Source of the DNA: Tieghemiomyces parasiticus
Taxonomy: Eukaryota > Kickxellomycota > Dimargaritomycetes > Dimargaritales > Dimargaritaceae
Direction of reading: 5' to 3'
DNA length: 64,000 bases
Assembly (NCBI GenBank): GCA_027575765.1
Contig: JANBPT010000005.1
Span: 1 to 64,000, forward strand
Shown here: positions 32,180 to 42,584 of the stretch, piece after piece
Layout: every line of letters begins with the position of its first letter
Position numbering within the stretch: the stretch's first letter is position 1
Translations under genes and position numbers: made by a program
The notes under the pieces: model-generated
What the model was told of the DNA's origin: nothing
Seen by the model: the letters and a program-made list of their open reading frames with translations, nothing else
The model's database searches: none

Positions 32180-33327
32180 ATGGCTGAGCAATGCGTTCAG
32201 CCGCCCCATCACGCCTACCATACCTGCCTAGGAGTGGTGCTGTGTCTGGGCACCTTCGTATCGTACTTACCTCAGGTATGTGCAGAGCACTGGGCTTGAA
32301 AGACGGGTATCTATGGCAGCATCCCGACCCGTCGTCGGTCCCCTCCCCCCGCACCTAACCTCGTACACACCGCTCTAGATAACCTTGTCACCTCCTTCTC
32401 TTTCCTCGCCCACCCGCCCGCAGTGCGTCAAGATCGTGTCGCGCCGGTCAAGTGAGGGATACAGCCCCTACTTCCTTCTCCTGGGCACGGTATCAGGGTT
32501 CGGCAAGGTCAACAACATCATTCTCCTACAGCTGGGCGCTTTCCTCTGCTGTCCCACCTGGGGCGTCGGATCCTGTCTAATCAACACCTTGGGTACCTGG
32601 CAGATCTTCATCCAGTGGTCTGCGTTCTTCGCCGTCTTTGTCCTGTACTACTTATATTTTCCGGGCCACCTAAAGGATGTCCCGTCTGTCGCGGCGAACA
32701 ATCTGATCCAGGTATCGCCCGAATGGGCCGCTGCCCGCGTCGTGGGACTCGTCGTGGTCTGCCTAATGACCGTGACCACAGCGGTTAGTGTGGCAGTGGT
32801 CACCAGCTATGGGCCACAGGCGTGGGTCGTGCGGTCCTGGGCGGGGGCCCTGGGTATCGCTTCGTTGGCCATTGCCTGTTTGCAGTACGTCCCACAGATA
32901 TGGAAAACGTGGCACCGCAGGGTAAGTAGTTCCGGTAGAAGGATCTATACACCACAGCAAACGCAATTTCCCTGTGGTGACCGCCGATCGGTAACTGACG
33001 TCCAGCAATTATCACCACTCCCAACTTCACCATCCCCATCAATTATTTTAGTCCGTCGGCGCGCTTAGCATCCCCGCCATGTTGCTACAGACCCCAGGAG
33101 GGTACCTGTTTGCCTACTCCATCTACGTGCGACCCGGGGCCAACTGGACATCGTGGATCTCGTACGTGTTAGCGGCATCGCTCCAGGGAGTGCTTCTGGT
33201 ACTGTGTATTGCCTGGAACTACCGCGACCGACGGCGAGAGACCGCAGTACTGGACGGCCATCGCTCGGCAGAGCAACGTTCGGCCGCGACCGAACGTAGC
33301 ACCCTTCTCACTTCCGATAGGCCCTGA
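32180..33327 (+). CDS. PQ-loop repeat membrane protein, 289 aa
   Basis: Three exons, 32180-32275, 32424-32921 and 33052-33327; introns of 148 and 130 nt, both in phase 0. The start at 32180 is the first ATG in the frame. Seven hydrophobic segments are expected, with two PQ-loops. The first is FVSYLPQCVKIVSRRSSEGY, crossing the first splice junction. The second is CLQYVPQIWKTWHRR and RSVGALSIPAMLLQ, crossing the second. The tail (about 255-289) is hydrophilic and charged, and may carry a dileucine-type sorting signal (STLLTS). PQ-loop proteins include cystinosin and vacuolar cationic amino acid exporters (YPQ family) as well as receptor-like members. Substrate cannot be told from sequence; a vacuolar or Golgi membrane transporter is likely. 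It is followed on the same strand by an MFS transporter gene. Confidence 0.88.
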
Positions 33328-34001
33328 TTCATCTTGCGTGCGACTGTCGCTGCGGGCTTGCGGCCCTTGTTTAACAGCACTTACGGGTTGGATGGGTATA
33401 CCAAGGCAGTCCGGTATTTCTATTGTGTCGTAACCTATGAAAGTGAGACTCCATTCCGATTGGTTTTCGCGAGGATGAATGGAAGCATATTGTCAACTAT
33501 CCTTGTCACCCTGCGTACACACTTGAATATATTGGCTTTGTGGCCTGGGCCCGAATTTATCCGACCTGCCAGATTAATAGGGCAACGCAAGTAGCAGGTA
33601 CCCGCGGTTGCAGCATCCTACGATCCACGGGCAACCCCCTGCGGAACAACTTCAAGAAATCCCGCGCCGCGTCATTTACGGAGGAACAACCATAGCGGCG
33701 TGGCCTCGGGATTACGCACCCAGGCCCCCTTCCGTTCGTTGTTCCTCCGTACTCGAGACTGGCTTCCGCTGGCCATCGGCCATTGACCGAGAATAGGGTG
33801 CCGGTATGGTCCTTCTCGTTGAAACTGCTAGACCATCTTGGTTATCTATCCTACGAGCTGAGGTCGCTACTATCAGATAACACGTCCACGGTGCGTCTTC
33901 AACCCGCAGATTCCCCTCGCCCTGTACGTCTCTTCTCCATCCCCTTTTCACCGAGCTCCGACATTGAAGCCCCCCTCTCTCTCCTACTTTTCGACATCAG
34001 T
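33328..34001. other. spacer before the MFS gene
   Basis: 674 bases with no gene. The frame of the MFS gene is open back to 33783 but has no ATG before 34002. The bases ending at 34000 (CATCAG) look like an acceptor, so a 5' UTR intron is possible. Confidence 0.45.
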
Positions 34002-35522
34002 ATGGGCCAGCACTCGAGTCCCGGCGCCGGGCCTTCGGGCGCGGTCAGGTCTCGCCTCATCCGCCACATCTTCATCGCCCTCCTCCTGGACATCCTAGCC
34101 TTCACCACTATCCTGCCCATTCTCCCGCGCCTGCTTCAGGCCTACCAAGACGATGGCGGCAGCCCCGTCCTGGCGTGGTTCATCGGGTCAGTCAATGGGT
34201 TTAAGGCCTACCTGACGGGCCAGCCCGCACGGGCCGAGGCTGACACGGTACTGGTGGGCGGACTCCTGGGCTCCCTATTTTCGCTGCTCCAGTTCCTCGT
34301 TGCCCCGGCCATTGGTCGGCTAGCCGACCGCTTCGGCCGCCGGCCGGTCCTGCTATTCTGTCTCGCCGGCAATATCCTCGCCAGCGTCGTCTGGCTCGGG
34401 TCTCGCCGCTTCGAAATGTTCCTGGTGGCCCGTGTTCTGGCCGGACTGAGCGAAGGGAACGTCCAACTATCGCATGCCATGATTGCCGATATCACCCCAC
34501 CCGCCGGTCGGTCTCGCGGGATGGCCTGGGTCGGTATCGCCTTCGCGACGGGCTTCACGTTGGGCCCACCCCTGGGCGCCTACTTTGCGTCGTTGGACCC
34601 TACCGGCCCCGCCGGCGCTCAGGCCTGGTTTGGATCTGCTGCACCCCGGATGGCTCCGTATCCGCTCGCGGCGGTGTTCACCCTCGTCCTGCTCGGCCTA
34701 GAATTCCTCTACATTTATGCCTACATTCCCGAAACGATCGGGCTGGGCGACCACACCAAGGCCGATACAACCTCGGCTACTGTCCCGGCGTCGGTGACCC
34801 CGTCGGCCACCCCGAGCGCTGAGACAGCCGCTGCCATTGACGTTGCCACCGAGTCACGGATCCGGGACCTCGAGTACATCCACTTGCTCTACCTGTTCGC
34901 TTTCTCGGGTATGGAGTTCACTCTACCGTTCCTGACATTCGAAAAGTTCCGATTCACCCACATGCAGCAGGGCCAGTTCCTCGGTCTAATCGGGATCCTT
35001 TCCACTATATTCCAGGGCGCGGTTGTCCGGCGGGTGGCCCACCGCTGGGGCGAAAAAACCATGGTCAGTCTTGGTATGCTCACGTGTGCCCTCGGTTTCG
35101 TCACAATTGCCTTCGGGGCGGAGCCATCCGCGGCGGTGGCTGCCGGCCATCAGTCCGCCGGTCTACCCTGGGGACTTTACCTGGCCGCCGTGTGTTTAGC
35201 CATCACCTCGGCCACCGTGGTCAACTGCATGACGGCACTAGTGTCCATCCTGTGCAGCGGCGGTAACCGCGTCGCGGGTGTGGACCTGGATACGGCTGAG
35301 ACCGACGCCGCTTGGAATGCCCGTAAGGGTCAGGTCCTGGGTGATTTTCGCTCCTTGGGCCAACTGGGCCGCGCCTCGGGGCCTGTGGTGGCCTGTACTA
35401 TCTACTGGCTGAAAGGGTCGGCCTTCGCCTACGCCGTTGGAAGCGTCTACATCGCCGCCGTCCTCATGGGGTTCCATTTCAAGATCCAGCAGCCCCAATA
35501 CGCCAAACCTAAAACGCAGTAA
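34002..35522 (+). CDS. MFS transporter of MFSD10/TETRAN type, 506 aa
   Basis: Single exon from the ATG at 34002; the open upstream extension is Ser/Pro-rich and lacks an ATG. About twelve membrane segments. The first is IFIALLLDILAFTTILPILP. The MFS motif A loop reads GRLADRFGRRPVLL. Next are GLSEGNVQLSHAMIADITPP and FATGFTLGPPLGAYF, and after a Thr/Ala/Ser-rich central loop comes YLFAFSGMEFTLPFLTF. The last half ends with GDFRSLGQLGRASGPVVACT and YWLKGSAFAYAVG. These pieces match vertebrate MFSD10 (TETRAN, an organic-anion exporter) segment by segment, so this is probably its fungal orthologue. The substrate in fungi is unknown. It is convergent with the secreted F-box-like gene ending at 35844. 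Confidence 0.9.
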   Translation: MGQHSSPGAGPSGAVRSRLIRHIFIALLLDILAFTTILPILPRLLQAYQDDGGSPVLAWFIGSVNGFKAYLTGQPARAEADTVLVGGLLGSLFSLLQFLVAPAIGRLADRFGRRPVLLFCLAGNILASVVWLGSRRFEMFLVARVLAGLSEGNVQLSHAMIADITPPAGRSRGMAWVGIAFATGFTLGPPLGAYFASLDPTGPAGAQAWFGSAAPRMAPYPLAAVFTLVLLGLEFLYIYAYIPETIGLGDHTKADTTSATVPASVTPSATPSAETAAAIDVATESRIRDLEYIHLLYLFAFSGMEFTLPFLTFEKFRFTHMQQGQFLGLIGILSTIFQGAVVRRVAHRWGEKTMVSLGMLTCALGFVTIAFGAEPSAAVAAGHQSAGLPWGLYLAAVCLAITSATVVNCMTALVSILCSGGNRVAGVDLDTAETDAAWNARKGQVLGDFRSLGQLGRASGPVVACTIYWLKGSAFAYAVGSVYIAAVLMGFHFKIQQPQYAKPKTQ

Positions 35523-35843
35523 TCTCAGACGCCTACTTAGTCTGATTTTTTGTATATCGGTAAGACCACTGCCTCTTCGTGGGATGAGGTCGAAATAACC
35601 ATGTTGAAATACTTTAACTTCACACCATATATATATAATTAGTACGTGGTAACGAGTTTATCTGCGGTAGTTGGCTATCTCCAAAAGAAAAATAAGGTCA
35701 TTACAAAAGAGAAAATATGGGTAGTTTAGAAGCCAAAAACGATACTGAGATTTGTAGGCTCTAAAAATGGTACATCATGGTGCCTCCTTGAGACACGAAG
35801 CATAATAATACCGCCTTATCTGACACTTGTCCTGTGGCCCCAT
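35523..35843. other. convergent 3' spacer
   Basis: 321 AT-rich bases between two converging stops, with a short TATATATATA tract near 35628. It should contain both polyadenylation regions; no gene. Confidence 0.6.
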
Positions 35844-37712
35844 CTAGCGGCGCGGTTGGCCCCTATTCAATGAAGGCGACTTGTTATACCTCCAGGTTTC
35901 CTTGCGCGTCTGGCGAGTCAACCTGCTCGTCAACAGCTGCTGATTTCTAGACAGCCTGTTGCTAACCAATGGATAGGACGCCTGGCCAACCTGAATGAGC
36001 GTGGGGGCGTACACAAATTGCATGAATCCGCCCTGGTTATCCAGATACACGTTGGCCGGGAAGTATTCGTCAGGAAACAAACGGGAATCCGTACCCCTAG
36101 TGGACTGCTCCGTCAATGATTGATGACACCGGTCGCCAGTCAGATCCGATACCAAAAAGTCGTACCCGGCAGAACACCAGTTCCTGACTAGAAGCTGCCA
36201 AACACCTTCGGATTTAGTCCCGTTGATGTCTACCAAATTTCTATCACGTCGGATCCACTCGGCCAGGCCAGACACGCGCAGCGCCTGCTCAAAATATTTC
36301 AAGCCGTCGTGATCTTGGTTACGCACTGCGAGCATGATGACCCAGTTGAGGTGGCCATAGATGAACCGGGAGGCCCTCTCAAGATTGTGGGCCCCCACGA
36401 GTACGGGGCGCACGGCATTGAGAATATCCAGGACGGCGTCACTGCGACCTGCGTGGTAGAGTCGCCAGGTGACCCCCGCCAGCAGGGTGTGGGCCGCACC
36501 AGCGATGGGATTGAGCCGATGGGCCATTTTCAAAACGTGCTGTATCTGGTGCAAGCTGTTGAAGAGGCCCGGTTCTGGAATACCTGGACTGAATAGCGGA
36601 TGGAAGGTCTTCATCAGACGGCGGAGATCCGGCGCGAGGTCCGACTGGTCACTGAGGAGGTGCTTGTAAATGGCGCTGGTCACGTATTCGTCGAAAAACA
36701 TGCAGAACAGGGTTTGGAGCGTCGCCGTCGGGAGGTACTTGGCAGCGGCGACGAGTGGGTAGTTCAGTGCGAGTTGATTTTCATGGAGGGCATCCAAATC
36801 CAATAGCTGGAATTTATCCATGGCGAGGAACGGGTTGCCGATGTTCTCTCGGGTGAAGGTCTGGAAGGTGTCCATACTGGCAGGGGTTTGACCTTCCGCT
36901 TTATCATCAGGCCAGTGCCTCCACGTTGCGTCGAGGATATAAGAAACTAGTTCAGTGCGGGCCAGGGTGAGCCACACATCTGCCACGTTGTTGATGTCGA
37001 GCGGCTTGATACCGGCCTGGAGGGCGGGGTAGGGTATGCCTACACCGTTATCTTCCTCAGCCTCGGAATCCTCGTCGTCAGAATAATCCCCATCGGTGCC
37101 AGCGTCGGCTCGGGCAAGGTCAGCTCCTGGCGCTTCGGGACTCGTAATGACCGGGAATGGATTCAGTTGGCCGTGGACGTTGAGCTTTTGGCCTTTAATT
37201 TCCTGCGGCAAGGGTGCTGGATACCAAGTAGCGTATTTCCTGGCAAAATCCTCAGCGGTACGTGCGTTCTGGTAGGCGACTCAAAGTGATAACGTTGGTA
37301 AAAGTAAGTTAGTACTGTATGTGTTTGAAGGCGGCCGATTACGAGGCGAGTAGCCTTCGAGTAGAACAATGGTCTAGATGTGATGCAAACAGGTTCGGAG
37401 AGATTGGACGACGAAGGAAAAAAAAACAGGGGGGCCATTGTGGGCCGGATTTTCAAAAAATAATTCTAGGAAACATACCCACAATGCTCTGGATGATTGA
37501 GTGGCCTGGCGGATGCCCCAACTAGTAGCCGAAAAATAGTCCTTATCGCGGCTGTCTAAATACCCGGAGATCAAACTGACCAACTCCGCCGGGAGCCGCT
37601 GCAGGCCCGTAGCTGGGGCTGTATTGTACTGGGGTATATTGGCGGTCACAGGGGTATGCAGACACAGGGTAGCGGTGGCTATCGCTGCCGTTACAGTGTA
37701 AACATAACGCAT
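35844..37712 (-). CDS. secreted F-box-like protein, 552 aa
   Basis: Two exons read on the minus strand: 37712-37479 and 37268-35844. The intron is 210 nt (GTATGT donor, CTACCAG acceptor) in phase 0. Residues 1-24 form a signal peptide (VYTVTAAIATATLCL, then TPVTA). An F-box-like motif follows: LQRLPAELVSLISGYLDSRD, then YFSATSWGIRQATQSS, ending at the exon boundary exactly as in the gene at 29662. Exon 2 begins NARTAEDFARKYATWYPAP. It has an acidic linker (DYSDDEDSEAEEDNG, about residues 140-155), then about 330 residues of helical sequence, for example AAHTLLAGVTWRLYHAGRS. The C-terminus is basic. The F-box-like sequence is closer to the consensus here than in its paralogue. No known enzyme domain seen. 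Partner and destination are unknown. Confidence 0.85.
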
Positions 37713-37797
37713 GGTGCCGATAGTAACGGGCTATTTGTGGATCGTTGTCGAGTTGTCGCACAGCACAGTCGGTTCGGTTAGATTGAGGTGGGTCACG

Positions 37798-37809
37798 TAT
37801 ATATATACA
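37798..37809 (-). promoter_or_regulatory. TATA-like element of the F-box-like gene at 37712
   Basis: Alternating TATATATATA run about 90 bases upstream of the minus-strand ATG. Third secreted-protein gene in this window with such an element. Evidence is resemblance only. Confidence 0.35.
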
Positions 37810-38315
37810 CGTCGGAAATACTGATAAGGATCGAAAGAAAAATGAGTCAAGTTAGTCCCCAGAGGTTAGAATAGTGGGCGTGATATGTGAAGACGAGCCA
37901 TACGGTATTATATATATATATACAATATGTATAGTACGATAAAGACCTCCATTTCTGTCCTCGTTCTTCCCGTCTTCCTCGTTATTCGAATGCAAGGAAA
38001 AGTCACACCGATTGGCACTTCCAATCGCCTCCCTATACTTGGATGCACAGGGCTGCTGTCCATTAGACAAAAGGACCGACGAGTACGGAGGCAATACAAG
38101 CGAGTGAGGGGAGAGTCAAGCGAGGATGGTTATGGTAGAAATAAGTGATGGCCAACACACCAGGCCCCCCTCCTTTTCTCACATCCACCTACCAACCTGT
38201 GTATCCTTATGCAGGTCGTTGGACACGAGGATTAATGGGAAGAAGAGAGATGGCCAAGCACTGGGAAGGTATGGTCGTTCAGGTGGAACGTTTACAGTGT
38301 AAAAGGAAGAACTGG

Positions 38316-38589
38316 CTATAGCAACATGACCGTCGCCCCAACTTGGTTGATAGCTTGAGACAAAGCAGCGGCGGTAGTGTAACAACTCAAGGACTGAATA
38401 TTATTCCGCTTGATGACAAAAATAGCCTGCATCAAGTGGATAGGTCGCAGAATATAAGCTGCATCCTCGGGTTGGCAAGCGGATGGTTCTGAAAATCGAC
38501 AGTTAGATATTGTTTTTGCTTGATAAAGAGAATGTCTAGCACACCGAAAGCTAAAACCTCCTAAGGAAGCTAGGGTCACCTTAAAGTAC
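38316..38589 (-). other. exon-like minus-strand fragment, unassigned
   Basis: A 101-nt candidate intron (38589-38489, GTACTT...TTTTCAG) joins an upstream open frame to a 57-codon terminal segment ending in TAG at 38318-38316. The peptide is well balanced, with pieces such as IHLMQAIFVIKRNNIQSL and LSQAINQVGATVML. There is no ATG that clearly starts it and no family recognised, so it is noted as a possible partial gene or relic. Confidence 0.25.
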
Positions 38590-39320
38590 CTGGGGAGCTC
38601 CGCTCTCCTCCTCCACCCATCCGCGCACAGCAGACATAATGCATTTCAGCGAGTAGACGAGCCTGTTGAACAGAGGCCTGAGCTGTCCCTGTTAATCGAC
38701 GACCTCGGTAGTGAACCGATTGGTTCCAACCGCCAGATGTCACTGCTCGGTAAGATACAGCAAGAGGGAATAGCCGGTCAGTCCATGGAGATGGTCATAT
38801 ATTGGGTACGGCAGTATACGTGTGCTTACGCGGTTGCGAATTCCGGGTCAACTCTCAGCTGGCGCCCCAATGGCAGAGTGACGGGGCAGTGGTCATATCC
38901 GACATCTCTGCCCGGTGTGTCAGTGAGCATGCTTGGTGTTGAGGGTTAGTGATCCTCATGCCACAGGTAAAATTACCGGCTGGCGAAGAGTAGTAGGGAC
39001 CCAACGCCTGGAACCAGCGCTGGCGGGTGTGACGCGGTTACTGACAGAGAGGTGACAGAGTCACTCTTCCTTGTCAGCACTCTGACAGATTCCACTGGCC
39101 TATATTTTCTGATTGGATTTCGGCCGTCAAAGGGCACGGTATGTTTATACAGCCCCAGGGATGATATTTCAGGGTACGTGATCGAAATACAGTGGTGTGC
39201 GATTGGACAGCGCCAAACTGGCGCTAAACTACAATGCTTACAACGTGTAAATGTCAGGAGAGGGCCCCTGGTGATTGAATTGAAATAAAAAATATATCTG
39301 CCTAACGCACAGTAAAGAGT

Positions 39321-39984
39321 TTAAGCCTTATCCATATCCTCGCTGTCGTCGCTGTCGTAGCTGCCGTCCGTCTCCGAGCCAGTCAGGTCGTCGCCGTCAT
39401 CGTCCTCGCTGGCTCCGGCCTCGTCTTCCCGCTTGGCGATGTTCAGGATTGTCCCGCGCCGCGTCTCGGCCTCCCGCCGTAGGTTCTCGACTACGCTATG
39501 GTCGCCTTTAATGCACTGGTGGTACATGCGCAAGATGAATTTACCCAACTGGGACCGGAGCCGAGGGGGGCGGACAGCGACATGATTGGAAAGGTGTAGT
39601 CGGCCGCAGTTAGCTCACCAAATCTCACTCTAGCATCTCGGCCCAAGTTGATGGCCTTGTATATGGCTGGCGCCGCATCAACCATACCCGCGTCTACGGC
39701 GAGGGACTTACCGCGTATACGCTATCGTCGTCGACGGTAACGTTGAACTCGTCCTGCAGAATTTGTAGCATTACGCTCTCCAGGTCCTCGGCACCAAGCT
39801 TGCTACCCTCCTTGCCGACGTACTGGACCAGGGTATCGATAAACCACTGCTGCTTCTCTCTTGATTCCGGGCCTCCCCATTCCTCGTCCACGGCCGACTT
39901 GAGGACGGGCCAGTTCTGGAGCACGATGATCAGGCCCTCGGTGAAGGCCTCCTGGTTGGGATGAGGGGCGACTGGTGTGGCCAT
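39321..39984 (-). CDS. TSR2: pre-rRNA processing protein TSR2, 166 aa
   Basis: Two exons on the minus strand, 39984-39712 and 39548-39321; intron 163 nt (GTAAGT donor, TCCCAG acceptor) in phase 0. The family core is present in order. It has FTEGLIIVLQNWPVLKSAV, then the diagnostic EEWGGPES, then WFIDTLVQYV, EDLESVMLQILQDEFNVTV and, on exon 2, GKFILRMYHQCIKGDHSVV. The C-terminal third is strongly acidic (SEDDDGDDLTGSETDGSYDS), as in other TSR2 proteins. TSR2 is a chaperone (escortin) that takes ribosomal protein eS26 from its importin and delivers it to pre-40S particles in the nucleus. Length is typical. The function is assigned by homology with good confidence. Confidence 0.93.
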
Positions 39985-41112
39985 GGCGTTCTTTCACTGA
40001 GCGGGAAAAAGACTTTCAAGTAGGCGATGGTGGATTCGATTGGGCGGATGAAAATGTACAGCGTAGAGGGGATGCAGGGTAGTTGGCCATGGGTCCAGTG
40101 AGGTAAAGATGCGCTTAGGCGGCAGATTAGCGCCAACGGCACCTCCCAAGAGCCCGGCGCTCTAGTGGGCGAAAAAAGAAAAGAAAAAACTGAAACCAGA
40201 CGTCATTGCTAGCGCATTGGCCCCGCAGTAGTAATAGCGGAGTGTTGCAGTGCATTAGCCGTCTCGCTAACCTCCTTTAACCCCTACCAAATACGCTGAC
40301 CCAGCACCATGTGTCTGCCGCTTTCGGAAAGTGTGTCAGCTGCTTAAGTGCTCCACGGCAGCTCGGGACGCCTCCATGTCACAGCGGAACTGGGCTCGAC
40401 CTGCCGAAATAGCATTGGCCTGAACCGCCGACGGTCGCACCCCTGGCCGCCTCTCAAACATACTCGGGGTCATGACTTCCTGCCATTACTCCGAACTTGG
40501 CCAGCTACCCTTCATACCACAGCCAAGTACGGCCCCCCTCTTACCCAACGGCACATGGGAGCATGGCTTGGGGGTGCCGTGACAGGAGGCGGGTATGACG
40601 CGAGGCGAGGAACCTACCCCCCACTGAGGTATAACCTGCGGCCAGTCTAGAAAACTGGTGGCGCAGGCTTATAAAAGCGTACCCAGGCCACCCACCGCAA
40701 CGGCAGTTAAACGAGCCCCTCCTGGTCACCTAGTCGTTTACACCTACACGTTTAACACCCATTCGCCAGACGCGCTGCCCTGTGACATCATTGTAGCCCT
40801 ACCGTGTTAGCGTCGCTACCCCGCAGTTCTCCCCCCCGCTAGCGGTCAACTAACACGCCATCCCCGCGTACCCACGTCCCCTACCCGCCAAGCCTCCCAC
40901 TGCTTCGCCGCCCCTTCATCGCGCGTGTACCGTATGCTAGCACGCCCCTCCGACTTACCAGGCCCGCAGCATAGTCGCTCAGTCACCTGCCAACCCCCTT
41001 TGCCTCACCCGCTGCCTACCACCCTCCCCTCTGGCCGCTGCCCTGCTCTCCTCCCTGCCACTCCTTCACCCAATCCCGCTCGGTATACTTGCCCATTACA
41101 CCACTCTTTGAC
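39985..41112. other. divergent promoter region
   Basis: 1.1 kb between TSR2 (minus) and the orphan gene at 41113 (plus). An A-rich tract lies near 40172-40188 and a long pyrimidine-rich stretch at 40830-41110 leads into the orphan's start. No gene supported; frames in the 40.35-40.65 kb part have no motif. Confidence 0.5.
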
Positions 41113-42162
41113 ATGCTTCGACTGCCCTTCCGCCCTCTCACTTACTACATACTTTTCGTCAGCGCCGCCGCACTAACCCTCTCCTCCGCCATGTCCGCCG
41201 AAGACAACACGGTCCAAGTCCTCCTTCAGAAGGGCCTCCAGCCAACCTTTGCCGGCCCGCGCAACGAGTAAGCATATCGAGGGCCAGCTTACGCCGTCTA
41301 CCTATTGCCCGGGTCCCCTGCCTCGGGTACCCGAAGCTGCACTACGCCTCGAATGCTCACCCCCTGCCCCTAACGGCCACCAACCTCCCCATACACCCCA
41401 TCCCAGGTACACCCTCATCCTCGACGGCACTACCGACGAGGCCACCCTCCGCTATGCCAAGTTTGACCCCAGCACCTTGCCACCCAAGGTGGTGGCCGAG
41501 TCGGAACGCACCCTGAAGGGGTAAGTACGGGTGCCACTAGGGCATTTGTGACGGACTTTCCCCTTTTTGGCCAATATCTCCGTCGGCTGGCCACCCTATT
41601 AACCCCCGTCGATTCTCAACTTCGGCCCGCTCGCCTCCACTTCGTAGCGAGGAGCTGACTAGTTTTCTGGACAAGGTCAAGGAACTCCAAGACCTTCCCA
41701 GCCAGCCCCCGTCCGTCACCCACGATGCGTACGGCCACGACGTGGCTGTTATCACTCGCTTTCCCGGCGGTCAAGTCTGGAGAAATGGTAAGTGATGGTC
41801 GGCCTGTACTGGCTGCCAGTCCCTAGTATGGCGCTGAACCATGAAATAAGTATCTGACGTGCTATATCCAATAGGCTTCGGTTGCTCACACAGCAGTTTG
41901 GTATGACCTTCATCCAACGTGTACCTGCCCTCCCTAACCTCCAACTCTTTCGGCCTGCCGCTTCTTCCAATCTACGTTTCTGTTTCAAGGCCCCGCCCAG
42001 GGCTGTGCTGTACCTTATGACGGAGATGATGACGATGAAGGTGCCGGTGCGCAATCGGCCCAGGCTAGCTTCTCCCTGGAGTCTCACCAGACGGATCGGT
42101 TTAAGTCTATCACCGACTCCCTCCACCAGACAGCCCAAGAGCTCCTGCCCAATCTCGAGTAG
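41113..42162 (+). CDS. secretory-pathway orphan protein, 193 aa, four exons
   Basis: Exons 41113-41267, 41407-41520, 41648-41787 and 41990-42162; introns 139, 127 and 202 nt, with GTAAGC/GTAAGT donors and phases that fit. The first 27 residues contain a hydrophobic core (YYILFVSAAALTLSSA), so a signal peptide or anchor is likely; a second ATG (residue 27) would give a cytosolic form. After it come VQVLLQKGLQPTFAGPRNE, YTLILDGTTDEATLRYAKFD, a charged helix EELTSFLDKVKEL and a compact segment HDVAVITRFPGGQVWRNG. An acidic stretch (DGDDDDEG) and a final helix follow. I do not recognise it. It has features of a small ER-lumenal or secreted protein. The last intron could instead include a small exon, but the direct splice keeps the frame open to the stop. 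Confidence 0.7.
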
Positions 42163-42576
42163 ACACCCACCCTGCACGGCAGTCACCTTCTCTACTACCA
42201 CGCTGGCTTTTTCGCCAGCTTCTGTATACCTTGTAACTTAACGATTAAATCAGCATCGATCGTGCTTTATGGATAGTCGAACAGGCCGATAGCTATTCAT
42301 GGTAATAAAGAAAACATCGATATTCTTGGCCGCTTTAAGATGAGGCGAGCCCTACGTGTTAGGGGAGCGATGGTCGCATGCAGTGGGGATAAAATATTGA
42401 CATGGTTGAGGTTACTGATAAAGTATTGTACCGAGGTTCAACCACTCAATGATAAACTTATTGGTTCAGTTGAGATACGACACGGGTACGAAGAAACCAA
42501 TCACAAATTCAGGCAAGCCAGGTAAAACGGATGCCACAAAAGACTGGCCCAAGTTCTAGATAAAAGGCCCTCCCTC
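42163..42576. other. spacer between orphan gene and tRNA
   Basis: About 410 bases, AT-rich, no coding signal seen; includes the 3' end of the orphan gene. Confidence 0.5.
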
Positions 42577-42584
42577 AAAAAAAA
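42577..42584 (-). terminator. RNA polymerase III T-run terminator of tRNA-His
   Basis: Eight A on the plus strand, so TTTTTTTT on the transcribed sense, starting directly after the tRNA discriminator base. This is the normal pol III stop signal. Confidence 0.85.

Larger units (their letters stand above)
37713..39320. other. 1.6-kb spacer with an exon-like fragment
   Basis: Holds the promoter of the minus-strand F-box-like gene (TATATATA near 37803 and again near 37910). On the minus strand, 38488-38316 looks like a terminal exon after a clean TTTTCAG acceptor (PSACQPEDAAYILRPIHLMQ and onward to a stop). A GTACTT donor at 38589 keeps the frame with preceding sequence (QQARLLAEMHYVCC), but I find no convincing start. 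The fragment could be the end of a small gene or a relic. Confidence 0.4.

Noticed and set aside
41880..41900. small extra exon in the secretory orphan gene between exons 3 and 4
   Set aside because: Using the acceptor before GCTTCGG leads to a stop or a wrong phase. Direct splicing 41787 to 41990 keeps the frame.
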